From: Phenylobacterium sp.
Lineage (GTDB): Bacteria; Pseudomonadota; Alphaproteobacteria; Caulobacterales; Caulobacteraceae
Length of the DNA stretch: 64,000 nt
Reading direction: 5' to 3'
NCBI GenBank assembly: GCA_004799545.1
Contig: SSMU01000030.1
Location: forward strand, 1-64,000
Below are positions 1-8,706 of this stretch, in pieces. The translations under genes were made by a program, and so were the position numbers. Under the pieces are notes generated by a model. The model was not told the origin of the DNA and did no database searches. It saw only the letters and a list, made by a program, of their open reading frames with translations. Each line of letters starts with the position of its first letter. The first letter of the stretch is position 1.

Positions 1-160
1 CCGCGCCATCGCTGTGCAGCGCGGAAAACAGGCCCAGCTTGTAGCCGATGCGGGCGGTCGGCACGCTGAACGCGCCGCCCAGGTCGCCGAGCATCTTGCC
101 CACCAGCTGGTTCAATTTGTCTCCGTCGATTTCGTGCATTGTCGTTCCGTCGGGCATCAT
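1..160 (-). CDS. Putative class I SAM-dependent methyltransferase, N-terminal fragment (runs off window)
   Basis: Only the first 53 codons lie in the window; the gene continues beyond base 1. Two ATG codons are adjacent (160-158 and 157-155). A GAGGA motif just upstream sits at better spacing for the second. The visible segment includes KLNQLVGKMLGDLGG and then RIGYKLGLFSALH. This resembles the helical, winged-helix-like N-terminal region that precedes the Rossmann domain in a group of bacterial SAM-dependent methyltransferases. That is recognition by eye; the SAM-binding motifs are outside the window. It lies downstream of an AraC regulator on the same strand with a 238-bp gap, so a regulatory link is possible but unproven. 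Confidence 0.5.
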   Translation of the reverse strand, partial: MMPDGTTMHEIDGDKLNQLVGKMLGDLGGAFSVPTARIGYKLGLFSALHSDGA

Positions 161-398
161 CGTTCCTCTGTCTGGGAATGGCCGCGTGGCCTTTGGATTC
201 GGCGTCCGTCCGGCGTTCCCAAGAGGGGGCGAGACCGGCAGGACTTGCTTGATTGGGCGTCTTAGGCAGCGGCCTGGGCGGGAGGTATGGCCGAGCCGCC
301 GAATGGCTTGACCGTTCCGCCGGACTTCTCGCCGTGCGACGGCCGCTCAGGAACCGCGGGAGCGACCTCGAGCCTTCATTGCCATCATCGTCGACCAG

Positions 399-1352
399 TC
401 ACCTCGCCTGCCGACGCCAGGTCGCCGGAGGGCTTCCGCACTCACGGTGGAAGGCGCGGTTGAAGGCGGCCTCGGACTCGTAGCCAACGGCAAAGGCGAT
501 CTGGGCGACGGACTGGCGCGTCTCAGCCAATCTGTGGCGGGCGAGTTGCATCCGCCAAGCCGTGAGGTAGCGCATGGGGGGCTGGCCGAGGATCCCAGTG
601 AAGCGGTCGGCGAAGGTCGATCGGGACATGTTCACCGCCCGCGCCAAGGCTTCGGACGTCCAGGCCTCGGCGACACGGCCATGCATCAGGGACAGGGCCC
701 GGCCGATCGCGGGGTCGCGCAGGCCGGCGAGCCAGCCCGTCTCCGCCGGCGGCAGGCCGGCGAGGTAGCGGCGGATGGCCTCGACGAACAACAGCTCCGA
801 AAGCTTGGCCACGACGGTCGCCGCGCCGGGATCGCCGTCGCCCAGCGTCTGGGCGGCGTAGGTGAAGGTGCGGCCGATCCAGTCCCCGCCCGGCATCCCG
901 GCGATGTCGATCTTCATCACGGGCGGCAGGCTGGCGAGCAGCGGATGCATCTCTTCGGCGCCGCCCAGGAAGCCGCAAACCAGGCGGGTGCGCGCACCGC
1001 CCCCGCCGTGCGTCACCTTGATCAGGCCGGATGGGCCCGGCGGTTCAATCAGTTCACGCATGCTGACCGGGATCCGGTTTCCGTCGCTACCCAGCACATG
1101 CAGGTCGTTGCGCGGCATCAGCACCGCTTCGCCGGCGACGACCGTACACGGCGGCTCGCCCTCGAGGCGAAGCTCGAAGCCGCCCTCCACCACATAGTGA
1201 AAGCAGACCACCTGCGCCGGCTGCAGCATGAACAGGCCGCAAAGTTCCGGGGCGACCTTGCCGACCACCGACCACGGCTCGGTGAACTCGGCGTCCATGA
1301 ACACGCCGCCCGTCAGCCCGACGACCCTGAGCACGTCCGAGAGCGCGTCCAT
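399..1352 (-). CDS. AraC family transcriptional regulator with N-terminal cupin domain
   Basis: A 317-residue DNA-binding regulator. Residues 1 to about 195 look like the AraC-associated cupin domain (Cupin_6 type), with GEAVLMPRNDLHVL near 74-87. The C-terminal third is a standard AraC double helix-turn-helix: helix one around 232-251 (TSEALARAVNMSRSTFADRF) and the second around 282-302 (VAQIAFAVGYESEAAFNRAF). The family usually controls detoxification or catabolic genes next door. Here the flanks are a methyltransferase fragment downstream and a divergently transcribed MAPEG membrane protein upstream, with a 165-bp shared intergenic region. The effector is unknown. Confidence 0.9.
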   Translation of the reverse strand: MDALSDVLRVVGLTGGVFMDAEFTEPWSVVGKVAPELCGLFMLQPAQVVCFHYVVEGGFELRLEGEPPCTVVAGEAVLMPRNDLHVLGSDGNRIPVSMRELIEPPGPSGLIKVTHGGGGARTRLVCGFLGGAEEMHPLLASLPPVMKIDIAGMPGGDWIGRTFTYAAQTLGDGDPGAATVVAKLSELLFVEAIRRYLAGLPPAETGWLAGLRDPAIGRALSLMHGRVAEAWTSEALARAVNMSRSTFADRFTGILGQPPMRYLTAWRMQLARHRLAETRQSVAQIAFAVGYESEAAFNRAFHRECGSPPATWRRQAR

Positions 1353-1517
1353 TCCAGAAAGGGCGGCGGCCTCGGCGGATCAGTCAAGTCTTTCGGCGAC
1401 CCGGGCATCCACCGTCCCGGCGCCGAAGCCTAGAACCCTGCCCAACGAGCGCCGCCTCCCACCCGCCTCTCCCGGCGCAAAAGCGACCTACCGATATTCG
1501 TTCAAGGACTGCCGACG

Positions 1518-1946
1518 ATGACACTGCCTCTGTGGATGCTGCTGGCCTTCGCCGGCTGGACGTTGCTGGTCCTGCTGATCGGCGTCGGCGTGCGCCGCTG
1601 GTCGCTGATCCTCACCGGCCGCGCCGAGCTCTCCAGCTTTCCGGGCGACACGCCGCACGGCTCCGAGGCCTATCGCCGCGCGGTTCGGGCCCACGCCAAC
1701 TGCGTCGAGAACCTGCCGGTGTTCGCCGCTATCGTCCTGACCGCCGCCGCCGCCCGCCTGGCTCCGCCGAACTTCGGCGCGCTGGCCGCCGCCACGGTGA
1801 TCGCGCGTGTCGCGCAAAGCGCCATCCACATGCTGCTGCCCGCTTCCAACCCGATCGTCGCGGCGCGGTTCTCGTGCTTCCTGATCCAGGTGATCGCCAT
1901 GATCGCCATGGGCGTCCTGGTCGTTCTGGCCGCCTTGCGCGGCTAG
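1518..1946 (+). CDS. MAPEG family membrane protein
   Basis: A 142-residue integral membrane protein with about four hydrophobic segments (roughly 5-25, 65-85, 90-110 and 118-140). It has the MAPEG-like pattern R-A-x-R-A-H-x-N-x-x-E-N-L-P (AVRAHANCVENLPVFAAIV), typical of bacterial members of the eicosanoid/glutathione-metabolism membrane protein superfamily. Bacterial members are small inner-membrane proteins, often of unknown substrate; some have glutathione transferase or peroxidase activity. It is divergent from the AraC regulator, which is a candidate regulator by position only. Confidence 0.85.
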   Translation: MTLPLWMLLAFAGWTLLVLLIGVGVRRWSLILTGRAELSSFPGDTPHGSEAYRRAVRAHANCVENLPVFAAIVLTAAAARLAPPNFGALAAATVIARVAQSAIHMLLPASNPIVAARFSCFLIQVIAMIAMGVLVVLAALRG

Positions 1947-2031
1947 GGCGGCGGCGAACTCCAGCGCACCCCGATCATCGACGGCGGCTTACCGGGCGTC
2001 CTCTCGGAGCGGATGAGCGGGCCCAAGCCGC

Positions 2032-2604
2032 CTAGGACGGCAGGCCGGGGACCGCGCCGGGCTTGGCGCCGGCGGCGTTGGGGTCGGCCGTCCCGGGGGG
2101 CATCGGCGCGCCCGCGGCGTCGACCTCGGCCTGGTCACCGATCCGCCAACCGGCCGGGCAGGTCCCCAGCAGGCGATAGCGGACGGTCTGGACGAACGGC
2201 CCGCGTTCGAGGTCGAGCGGCGTCACGGCGTAACTCACCTCGAACGCCCGATCGGTGTCGCCCCGGGTCGTGACCGTGACCCCGAACCGGTGGCCTTCCG
2301 CCCTGCAGCGCAGGGCGTAGAGACCCGGCCGGGTCACCACGGGGCCCAGGGTGCGGCAGGGCTCGGCGTTCACCTCCGGCTCGGCGCGCTGGAAGCTGTC
2401 GCGCAGCTTCTGGTCGGCGCAGATCCGCACGGTCCGCATGACGATCCCCCGCCCGACCACCTCCTGCGCCTGCCAGAGCCGCGCCGGATCGAGAAGGGCC
2501 TGCCGCGCGGTGAGCCGGGCGGCATCGCCCTGGTCGTCGCACGCCCCCAGGGTCAGGGCGAGCGCCGCGGGAAGCAGGGGCGCGATATGGCCGCGGCCCA
2601 ACAT
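2032..2604 (-). CDS. Putative lipoprotein, DUF3617-like
   Basis: The start is placed at 2604, where the protein begins MLGRGHIAPLLPAALALTLG; the longer open frame upstream merely shadows the M56 gene. A GAAGG ribosome-binding site sits about 8 bases upstream. The 190-residue product has a signal peptide ending in a lipobox-like LTLGAC with the lipidated cysteine at residue 22. It then has scattered cysteines (RICADQ, EPCRTL, LRCRAEGH, GTCPAGW) reminiscent of the DUF3617 fold. The C-terminus is rich in Pro, Gly and Ala. It is the last gene of the ExbB-like/BlaI/M56 operon, 11 bases after M56, so it is probably co-expressed. Function unknown. Confidence 0.65.
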   Translation of the reverse strand: MLGRGHIAPLLPAALALTLGACDDQGDAARLTARQALLDPARLWQAQEVVGRGIVMRTVRICADQKLRDSFQRAEPEVNAEPCRTLGPVVTRPGLYALRCRAEGHRFGVTVTTRGDTDRAFEVSYAVTPLDLERGPFVQTVRYRLLGTCPAGWRIGDQAEVDAAGAPMPPGTADPNAAGAKPGAVPGLPS

Positions 2605-2615
2605 CGGCGAAGCCT

Positions 2616-3527
2616 TCAGCGAGAGCTGGTGGCGGGGACGCGCCAGGTGACCAGCAGCACCGACATCTGGCCGCCCTGGTGCTCCTCCTCCGCCACGATC
2701 GGCGGCGCCTGCGGGCGGAGCGGCAGCGGCGGCTGGACCGACCACGCGACGAGGGCGGCCGAGACCACGCCGGCGCCGACGATCAGCGGACCCTCCAGCC
2801 CGTCGTCGCGCCGCGACCGTCCAAGCAGGGCGACGCGGACCTCCAGCGGATGGCGCGAACGGGGCGGCCAGTAGCAGCCGAGCGGCAGGGTGGCGGTCGC
2901 AAGCTGGGTCTTCAAGAGCGTCCTGGCGTAGAGCGCCCGCGACTTCGGATGCCGGCGAAGCACCGCGGCGTCGCAGGCCAGTTCCTGGTCGAGCCGCGCC
3001 ACGTGCGCCGCCAGGTGCACCAGCGGATTGAACCAGGCGAGGCATTGGAAAAGGGCGATCAGGGCGCCGGCCCGCGGGTCCTTGCGCTCGATATGCTCCC
3101 GCTCGTGGGCGCGGATCAGGGCCCGCTCGTCGGCGGTGTAGCGCCCGTCATCGGTCGGCATCACCACCCGGGGCGCGATCACGCCGACCACCGCCGGGCC
3201 TGCGCGGCCCTGGCGGGCGTTGGCCAGGAAGCTCGCCTGCGCCCGCCACATCAGGCCCGCCGCGACCGCGAAGCCCACGGCCCACAGGATCAGCAGGGCC
3301 GGCGACAGGTGGGCGGGCGTCAGATGCGACAGGGTGTGGATCGGCGACTTGGCGACCTTCAGCGGCAGCAGGGTCGCGGCGGCGGCCAGCGGCGGGGCGG
3401 CCCACAGCCGGTAGGCGATCTCCGGCCCGAACCGCCAGCGGGCCGGCAGCCGCGCCGCGAGCACCGCCAGGATGGCCAGGCCGGCGACCAGGTTCACCCG
3501 CAGGAGGGCGTCAACCAGCTCAGCCAT
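2616..3527 (-). CDS. M56 family (BlaR1-like) membrane metallopeptidase without sensor domain
   Basis: A 303-residue membrane zinc protease. It has three N-terminal transmembrane segments (about 8-26, 40-57, 74-95), a cytoplasmic protease loop with the zinc motif HEREH at 141-145, the downstream ligand region DQELACD at 180-186, and a fourth membrane span near 247-263. In BlaR1/MecR1 this protease cleaves the BlaI/MecI repressor on sensing beta-lactam through a C-terminal penicillin-binding domain. Here only about 40 residues follow the last span (a proline-rich PPLPLRPQAPP, then a short tail), so there is no such sensor. Its start overlaps the stop of blaI by 8 bases, which suggests translational coupling. 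Confidence 0.88.
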   Translation of the reverse strand: MAELVDALLRVNLVAGLAILAVLAARLPARWRFGPEIAYRLWAAPPLAAAATLLPLKVAKSPIHTLSHLTPAHLSPALLILWAVGFAVAAGLMWRAQASFLANARQGRAGPAVVGVIAPRVVMPTDDGRYTADERALIRAHEREHIERKDPRAGALIALFQCLAWFNPLVHLAAHVARLDQELACDAAVLRRHPKSRALYARTLLKTQLATATLPLGCYWPPRSRHPLEVRVALLGRSRRDDGLEGPLIVGAGVVSAALVAWSVQPPLPLRPQAPPIVAEEEHQGGQMSVLLVTWRVPATSSR

Positions 3528-3894
3528 CGTCCCGCTCCATCGCTGCGATCAACGACTTCAGACGCTCGATCTCTTCCGGCGCCAACGGCCGGTGCTTGGC
3601 GTAGTGGGCGACCAGCGGGGCCACCTCGCCGCCGAACAGGCGGTCCAGCAGGCCCTGGCTCTCGCCGGTGACATAGTCTTCCCGGGTCAAGAGCGGGCGG
3701 TAGCGGGCGCGCCCACCCTCCCGCTCCGAGGCGATCGCCTTCTTCTTCAAGAGCCGGTTGATCAGGGTCTTGACCGTGGCCTCGCCCCAGCTCTGGGCCT
3801 CGCCCACCTCGCGGACGATCTCCTCGGCGCCCAGCGGCCCCCGGGTCCAGAGGGCCTGCATGATCTGGCTTTCCGCCGCGGAGATCCGGGTCAT
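3520..3894 (-). CDS. BlaI/MecI/CopY family transcriptional repressor
   Basis: A 124-residue winged-helix repressor: helix-turn-helix around 8-65 (ISAAESQIMQALWTRGPLGA, then WGEATVKTLINRLLKKKAI) followed by a dimerisation segment. The family binds TACA-N2-TGTA dyads and is inactivated by proteolysis (BlaI/MecI) or metal (CopY). A perfect dyad at 3901-3910 lies 6 bases upstream of its own start. Two more dyads (one perfect, one with a single mismatch) precede the first gene of the operon, so autoregulation is well supported. Pairing with an M56 protease favours the proteolytic mode. No beta-lactamase or penicillin-binding gene is nearby. Confidence 0.92.
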   Translation of the reverse strand: MTRISAAESQIMQALWTRGPLGAEEIVREVGEAQSWGEATVKTLINRLLKKKAIASEREGGRARYRPLLTREDYVTGESQGLLDRLFGGEVAPLVAHYAKHRPLAPEEIERLKSLIAAMERDDG

Positions 3895-3900
3895 CGTTCT

Positions 3901-3910
3901 TACACCTGTA
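3901..3910. promoter_or_regulatory. BlaI/CopY-type operator (TACACCTGTA), overlapping a Shine-Dalgarno
   Basis: A perfect TACA-CC-TGTA dyad immediately upstream of blaI, inside the 50-bp gap after the ExbB-like gene. Read on the minus strand it is TACAGGTGTA. Its AGGTG sits about 9 bases before the blaI ATG and is the only plausible ribosome-binding site. The operator may therefore also act at the RNA level or serve an internal promoter. The consensus is from the BlaI/CopY literature; binding is inferred. Confidence 0.75.
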
Positions 3911-3944
3911 GCTCAGGCGCAGCCTACGCCTGTCATCCAGGTCG

Positions 3945-4352
3945 TCAAGCCGCGGCCGCGGGACTCCCGGCCAGCCGCAGATGCGCGCGGAACGCCGCCG
4001 CCAGCGAGGCCGCCAGCAGACCGAGCAGGATGCACAGGCTGGCCTCCGCGAAACCCGGCGCGAGGATCGTCAGGTCGGGCGCCGGCCGCACGTTGGCGAT
4101 GCCGATCGACATGTCCAAGAGGCCGTAGGCGGCGGCCGTCAGCCCGAACAGCGGGGCCGCGACCAGCACCGCCGAGAGGATATTCTCCCCCCGCTCCGCG
4201 TTGCGGCGGCCCTGGACCAGCTGGCCGATCCATACGGCGACAGCGGCGATCAGCAACGCGAACATCAGGAACAGGAACACCAACACCACCGGCTTGGCGT
4301 GGGCCAGGATCAGCAGGAGATTGAGGCGTTGGTCGACAGGAACGGACTGCAT
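3945..4352 (-). CDS. MotA/TolQ/ExbB proton channel-like small membrane protein
   Basis: A 135-residue protein with three hydrophobic segments (about 20-45, 60-82, 100-122). The stretch SAVLVAAPLFGLTAAAYGLL followed by LAPGFAEASLCILLGLLAASLAAAF mirrors the TolQ/ExbB/MotA core pattern (aPLLGLLGTV...iaeALxtTaxGL), so it is assigned to that superfamily by eye. It is much shorter than normal ExbB (about 240 residues) and lacks an adjacent ExbD. A GGGAG ribosome-binding site is present. Two BlaI-type operators lie 17 and 41 bases upstream of the start, making it the first gene of a BlaI-controlled operon. A role in energising an envelope stress response is speculation. Confidence 0.62.
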   Translation of the reverse strand: MQSVPVDQRLNLLLILAHAKPVVLVFLFLMFALLIAAVAVWIGQLVQGRRNAERGENILSAVLVAAPLFGLTAAAYGLLDMSIGIANVRPAPDLTILAPGFAEASLCILLGLLAASLAAAFRAHLRLAGSPAAAA

Positions 4353-4368
4353 GGCGCTCTCCCTGAGC

Positions 4369-4402
4369 TACAGTTGTAATATAACTTGAAACTACGACTG
4401 TA
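4369..4402. promoter_or_regulatory. Tandem BlaI/CopY-type operators upstream of the ExbB-like gene
   Basis: Two dyads: TACAGTTGTA at 4369-4378 (perfect TACA-N2-TGTA) and TACGACTGTA at 4393-4402 (one mismatch). Their centres are 24 bp apart, about two helical turns, the usual geometry for cooperative BlaI-type dimers. They lie in the 150-bp region between the ExbB-like gene and divergent leuC. The surrounding 50 bp is markedly AT-richer than the rest of the window, as expected for a promoter. Confidence 0.75.
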
Positions 4403-4502
4403 ATCCGAGATGTCAAGCCATCGATGTCGAGCAAAAAATTGCTGCGCTTGCGGTGATTTTGCCGCGCCGCAGCACTAGACGTGCCCGGGATCGCGGACCT
4501 AC

Positions 4503-5924
4503 ATGCGCTCCATGCCCGGCAAGACCCTGTACGACAAGATCTGGGACGCCCACGTGGTCGGCGAGAACGACGGCGAGACGATCCTCTACATCGACCTGCA
4601 CCTGATCCACGAGGTGACCTCGCCGCAGGCCTTCGCGGGCCTTCGCGCCCACCAGCGGGCCGTGCGCCGTCCCGACCGCACCCTGGCGGTCGCCGACCAC
4701 AACATCCCCACCGAGGGCCAGGGCCTTGGCGTCGCCGCCGTCGCCGACGAGGAGGCCCGCCTGCAGCTGCAGATGCTGGAGCGCAACGTCACCGAGGCCG
4801 GCATCGAGTTCTTCCCGATGGGCGACGTCCGGAACGGCATCGTCCACGTGGTGGGGCCCGAGCAAGGGCGCACCCAGCCCGGCATGACCATCGTCTGCGG
4901 CGACAGCCACACCTCGACCCACGGCGCGTTCGGCGCCCTGGCCCACGGCATCGGCACCTCCGAGGTCGAGCATGTCCTGGCCACCCAGACGCTGCGCCAG
5001 ACCCGGTCGAAGAACATGCGGGTGGTGATCGACGGCCAGCCGGCCCCGGGTGTCGGCGCCAAGGACTTCGCCCTGGCGGTGATCGGGGCGATCGGCACGG
5101 CCGGCGGCACCGGCTACGTGATCGAGTACGCCGGCGAGGCGGTGCGCGCGCTCTCCATGGAAGGCCGCATGACGCTGTGCAACCTGACCATCGAGGGCGG
5201 GGCGCGGGCCGGCCTGGTCGCCCCCGACGCGACCACCTTCGACTACCTGCGCGGCCGCCCCGCCTCGCCGAAGGGCGGCGCCTGGGAGATGGCGCTGAAC
5301 TACTGGCAGTCCTTCTTCTCCGATCCCGACGCCGCCTTCGACCGCGAGATCCATATCGACGCCGCCGCGATCGCCCCCCTGGTCACCTGGGGCACCAGCC
5401 CGGAGGACGTGATTGCGGTCACCGGCCGCGTGCCGGCGCCGGAGAGCTTCGCCAACCCCGACAAGCGCGCCTCCGCCGAGCGGGCGCTCGACTACATGGG
5501 CCTCACCGCCGGCCAGCCGATCGCCGAGGCCAGGGTCGACGTGGTGTTCATCGGCTCCTGCACCAACAGCCGCATCGAGGACCTGCGCGCCGCCGCGAAG
5601 ATCGCCGAGGGCCGGACTGTGGCGCCCGGCGTCCGCGCCATGGTGGTGCCGGGCTCCGGCCTGGTGAAGGACCAGGCCGAGGCCGAGGGTCTGGACGCGA
5701 TCTTCAAGGCCGCCGGCTTCGACTGGCGCGAGCCGGGCTGCTCCATGTGCCTGGCCATGAACCCCGACAAGCTGGCGCCCGGCGAACGCTGCGCCTCGAC
5801 CTCCAACCGCAACTTCGAGGGCCGCCAGGGCCGCGCCGGCCGCACCCACTTGATGAGCCCCGCCATGGCCGCCGCCGCCGCCATCGCCGGCCACATCGCC
5901 GACGTCCGGGACTTCCTGCGATGA
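4503..5924 (+). CDS. leuC: 3-isopropylmalate dehydratase large subunit
   Basis: Isopropylmalate isomerase large subunit, 473 residues (family about 470). With LeuD it converts 2-isopropylmalate to 3-isopropylmalate in leucine synthesis. It belongs to the aconitase superfamily. The three [4Fe-4S] ligands are visible: Cys353 in IGSCTNSR and Cys413/Cys416 in GCSMC. The N-terminus [13 protein letters not shown] is typical. The ATG at 4503 gives MRSMPGKTL; a second ATG at 4512 is possible, and neither has a strong ribosome-binding site. Its stop overlaps the next start as ATGA, making it the head of leuC-VOC-leuD-ABM-leuB. Confidence 0.97.
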   Translation: MRSMPGKTLYDKIWDAHVVGENDGETILYIDLHLIHEVTSPQAFAGLRAHQRAVRRPDRTLAVADHNIPTEGQGLGVAAVADEEARLQLQMLERNVTEAGIEFFPMGDVRNGIVHVVGPEQGRTQPGMTIVCGDSHTSTHGAFGALAHGIGTSEVEHVLATQTLRQTRSKNMRVVIDGQPAPGVGAKDFALAVIGAIGTAGGTGYVIEYAGEAVRALSMEGRMTLCNLTIEGGARAGLVAPDATTFDYLRGRPASPKGGAWEMALNYWQSFFSDPDAAFDREIHIDAAAIAPLVTWGTSPEDVIAVTGRVPAPESFANPDKRASAERALDYMGLTAGQPIAEARVDVVFIGSCTNSRIEDLRAAAKIAEGRTVAPGVRAMVVPGSGLVKDQAEAEGLDAIFKAAGFDWREPGCSMCLAMNPDKLAPGERCASTSNRNFEGRQGRAGRTHLMSPAMAAAAAIAGHIADVRDFLR

Positions 5925-6724
5925 TCGAAGGCCTCGACCATGTCGCCGTTGCGGTCCGCGACTTCGACGCCGCCGTCGAGGGCTACCGTCGCCTGCTCGG
6001 CCGCGAGCCGGAGCTGGAGCCGCGCGACGGGGCGATGCGCGCCTGGTTCCACCTGCAGAACACCGCCCTGGAGGTCATCGCGCCGTCCGGTGACGGACCG
6101 GCCGGCGACCGGCTACGGGCCCGTCTCGACGAGTCCGGCGAGGGCCTATGGATCGCGGCCTTCACGGTCGACGACCTGACCGCCGCCGCACAGCTGATCG
6201 CCCGGCGCGGCCTCGACGTCGAGCCCGTCGGCACGGTCGTCCGGGTGCGCACGGCCGGCCTGCAGTTCGTGCTCACACCCGGCCGCAAGGGCGCGGCGCC
6301 CTCGCCCGCCATCGGGCCGGAGACCGCGGCGATCCCCGCCCTCGACCACATCGTTGTGCACACGCCGAACCCCGACCGGGCGCTTGGCCTCTATGGCGCG
6401 AAGTTCGGCCTCGACCTGCGGCTCGATCGGTCCAATGAAACGTGGGGCGTGCGCCAGCTGTTCTTCCGCTGCGGCGGGACGGTGTTCGAGGTCGGCGCGA
6501 GCCTGAAGACCCCCGTCTCCGATGGCCCCGACAGCTTCGGCGGCCTCGCCTGGCGGGTGGCCGATCCCGACGCCGTCCACGCGCGCCTCGCCGCCGCCGG
6601 CTTCGACCTCTCCGAGGTCCGGCCCGGCCGCAAGCCCGGCACCAAGGTGTTCACCGTCCGCGACGCGCCGGGCGGCGCGCCGACCCTGATGATCCAGCAA
6701 TCGCCTCAGTTGGAGGCCGCCTGA
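5921..6724 (+). CDS. VOC (glyoxalase-like) family protein, two domains
   Basis: A 267-residue vicinal-oxygen-chelate protein with two repeated halves. The first begins [20 protein letters not shown] and the second [20 protein letters not shown] near 140-160. Each half ends in a segment containing V-F-E-V or A-L-E-V that would supply the metal-binding Glu. The start overlaps the leuC stop (ATGA), and its stop shares one base with the leuD start (TGATG), so it is translated within the leucine operon. Substrate unknown. Glyoxalase, dioxygenase or promiscuous repair activity on a pathway intermediate is conceivable but not shown by the sequence. Confidence 0.85.
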   Translation: MIEGLDHVAVAVRDFDAAVEGYRRLLGREPELEPRDGAMRAWFHLQNTALEVIAPSGDGPAGDRLRARLDESGEGLWIAAFTVDDLTAAAQLIARRGLDVEPVGTVVRVRTAGLQFVLTPGRKGAAPSPAIGPETAAIPALDHIVVHTPNPDRALGLYGAKFGLDLRLDRSNETWGVRQLFFRCGGTVFEVGASLKTPVSDGPDSFGGLAWRVADPDAVHARLAAAGFDLSEVRPGRKPGTKVFTVRDAPGGAPTLMIQQSPQLEAA

Positions 6725-7335
6725 TGCAGCCCTTCATCCGCCTCGACGCCAAGGTGGCGCCCCTGCCGCTGGCCAACATCGACACCGACCAGATCATCCC
6801 CAAGCAGTTCCTCAAGACCGTGGAGCGCGAGGGCTTGGCCAAGGGTCTGTTCTACGACCTGCGCTTCGACGGCGAGGGGCGCGAGAAGCCGGACTTCGTG
6901 CTCAACCGGCCGGAGTACAAAGGGGCCGGCGTGCTGGTGGCGGGCGACAACTTCGGCTGCGGCTCGTCGCGCGAGCACGCCCCCTGGGCGCTGATGGACT
7001 TCGGCATCCGCTGCGTGGTCTCCACCAGCTTCGCCGACATCTTCAACAACAACTGCTTTCAGAACGGCCTCCTGCCCGTGGTGCTGGCCGCGCCCCAGGT
7101 GCAGCAGCTGATGGAGGAGGCCAAGGGCGGCAACCACCTGGTCACCGTCGACCTGGAGGCCCAGACCGTGGTCTCGCCCTCGGGCGCCGTCTTCCACTTC
7201 GATATCGACCCGCAGCGCAAGGCCAAGATGCTGAGCGGCCTCGACCCGATCGGCGAGACCTTGCAGGCCAGGGACGAGATCGACCTCTACGAGATGAAGC
7301 GGGCCCTGGCGCAGCCCTGGCTGGAGGACGCATGA
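6724..7335 (+). CDS. leuD: 3-isopropylmalate dehydratase small subunit
   Basis: A 203-residue swivel-domain partner of LeuC; the usual length is about 200. Diagnostic segments are [20 protein letters not shown] near the N-terminus and [20 protein letters not shown]. The latter is the substrate-recognition loop conserved in LeuD. The ATG shares a base with the stop of the VOC gene, and its own stop overlaps the following ABM gene by ATGA, so translation of the whole block is coupled. Confidence 0.97.
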   Translation: MQPFIRLDAKVAPLPLANIDTDQIIPKQFLKTVEREGLAKGLFYDLRFDGEGREKPDFVLNRPEYKGAGVLVAGDNFGCGSSREHAPWALMDFGIRCVVSTSFADIFNNNCFQNGLLPVVLAAPQVQQLMEEAKGGNHLVTVDLEAQTVVSPSGAVFHFDIDPQRKAKMLSGLDPIGETLQARDEIDLYEMKRALAQPWLEDA

Positions 7336-7634
7336 GCCTGATCATCGCCGGCACGGTGCGCGTGCCGCCCGGCAGCCTGGCCGGCCTCAAGCCGCATATG
7401 CAGAAGATGCTCGCAGCGTCCCGCGCCGAGGACGGCTGCGTCGCCTATTCCTACGCGGAGGACGTGGCCGAGCCGGGCCTGGTCCGGGTGTTCGAGGTCT
7501 GGCGCGACCAGGCCGCGCTCGACGCCCATTTCCAGACCGCGCACATGGCCGATTGGCGCGCGGCCTGGCCGCAGTTCGGGGTATCCGACCGCCGGCTCTT
7601 CGCCTACGAGGTCGCCGCCGAACGACCGCTCTAG
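7332..7634 (+). CDS. ABM domain monooxygenase (putative quinol/antibiotic biosynthesis monooxygenase)
   Basis: A 100-residue ferredoxin-like ABM protein. It has the pattern [16 protein letters not shown], then [20 protein letters not shown], characteristic of YgiN/LsrG-type small monooxygenases or isomerases. It overlaps leuD by ATGA and is followed 19 bases later by leuB, so it belongs to the leucine operon. Family members act on quinols or small keto compounds; the substrate here is unknown. Its position inside a biosynthetic operon suggests a housekeeping or repair function. Confidence 0.85.
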   Translation: MSLIIAGTVRVPPGSLAGLKPHMQKMLAASRAEDGCVAYSYAEDVAEPGLVRVFEVWRDQAALDAHFQTAHMADWRAAWPQFGVSDRRLFAYEVAAERPL

Positions 7635-7653
7635 CTGCCCAGGGACCGCATCC

Positions 7654-8706
7654 ATGACCGACCTGCTGCTCCTGCCCGGCGACGGGATCGGGCCCGAGGT
7701 GATCGCCGAGGTGAAGAAGGTGGCCGCCAAGCTGGCGCCCGACCTGACGCTCGCCGAAAAGCCGTTCGGCGGGTCGAGCTATGACGCCCTGGGGACGCCG
7801 CTCAGCGACGACACCTTGGCCGCCGCCAAGGCCGCCAAGGCCGTGCTGATGGGCGCGGTCGGCGGGCCGCAGTGGGCCAGCGCGCCGCGCGACAAGCGGC
7901 CCGAGGCCGGGCTGCTCGGCCTGCGCGCCGGCATGGGAGTGTTCGCCAACCTCCGCCCCGCCCTCTGCTTCGATCCCCTGGCCGACGCCTCGACGCTGAA
8001 GCGCGAGGTGGTCCAGGGCCTCGATATCATGATCGTCCGCGAACTGACCGGCGGGGTCTATTTCGGCCAGCCGCGGTTCATCGAGGACCTGCCGGGCGGC
8101 GGTCGCCGCGGCGTCGACACCCAGGTCTACACCACCGCCGAGATCGAACGGGTCAGCCGGGTGGCCTTCGAGCTGGCCCGCGGGCGGCGAAACAAGGTGA
8201 CGAGCTGCGAGAAGTCCAACGTCATGGAGACCGGCCTGCTCTGGCGCGAGGTGGTCACCGACCTGCACCGGCGCGACTACGCCGACGTCACGCTGGAGCA
8301 CATGCTGGCCGACAACGCCGCCATGCAGCTGGTCAAGGCCCCCCGCCAGTTCGACGTGATCCTCACCGACAACCTGTTCGGCGACATCCTCTCCGATGAG
8401 GCCGCCCAGCTGACCGGCGGCCTGGGGTTGCTGCCGTCCGCGGCCCTAGGGGCTCCAGGCGCCCCCGGCCTCTACGAGCCGATCCACGGCTCGGCGCCGG
8501 ACATCGCCGGCCAGGGGATCGCCAATCCGCTGGCGGCGATCCTGTCGTTCGAGATGGCGCTACGCTGGTCGCTGGACCGCGCGGCGACGGCCGACGCCCT
8601 GTTCGCCGCGGTCGGCCGAGCGCTGGACGCCGGCGCGCGCACGCCCGACATCGGCGGCCGACTCACCACGATCGAAATGGGCGCCGCGGTCCTGGCGGAA
8701 CTTTAG
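7654..8706 (+). CDS. leuB: 3-isopropylmalate dehydrogenase
   Basis: A 350-residue NAD-dependent oxidative decarboxylase of leucine synthesis. The family signatures are [16 protein letters not shown] at the N-terminus, [15 protein letters not shown], and [20 protein letters not shown] near 240-260, containing the Mg-binding aspartates. Length matches LeuB (about 350-370). Last gene of the operon. It is followed by 235 bp without a gene, in which I see no convincing terminator. Confidence 0.97.
   Translation: MTDLLLLPGDGIGPEVIAEVKKVAAKLAPDLTLAEKPFGGSSYDALGTPLSDDTLAAAKAAKAVLMGAVGGPQWASAPRDKRPEAGLLGLRAGMGVFANLRPALCFDPLADASTLKREVVQGLDIMIVRELTGGVYFGQPRFIEDLPGGGRRGVDTQVYTTAEIERVSRVAFELARGRRNKVTSCEKSNVMETGLLWREVVTDLHRRDYADVTLEHMLADNAAMQLVKAPRQFDVILTDNLFGDILSDEAAQLTGGLGLLPSAALGAPGAPGLYEPIHGSAPDIAGQGIANPLAAILSFEMALRWSLDRAATADALFAAVGRALDAGARTPDIGGRLTTIEMGAAVLAEL

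Noticed and set aside
4403..4502. Leucine attenuator peptide before leuC
   Set aside because: No short frame with a run of Leu codons and no terminator/antiterminator pair is visible.
4481..5920. Upstream extension of the VOC frame through leuC
   Set aside because: The part before 5921 is a shifted reading of leuC; the VOC domain and the overlapping ATGA fix the start at 5921.
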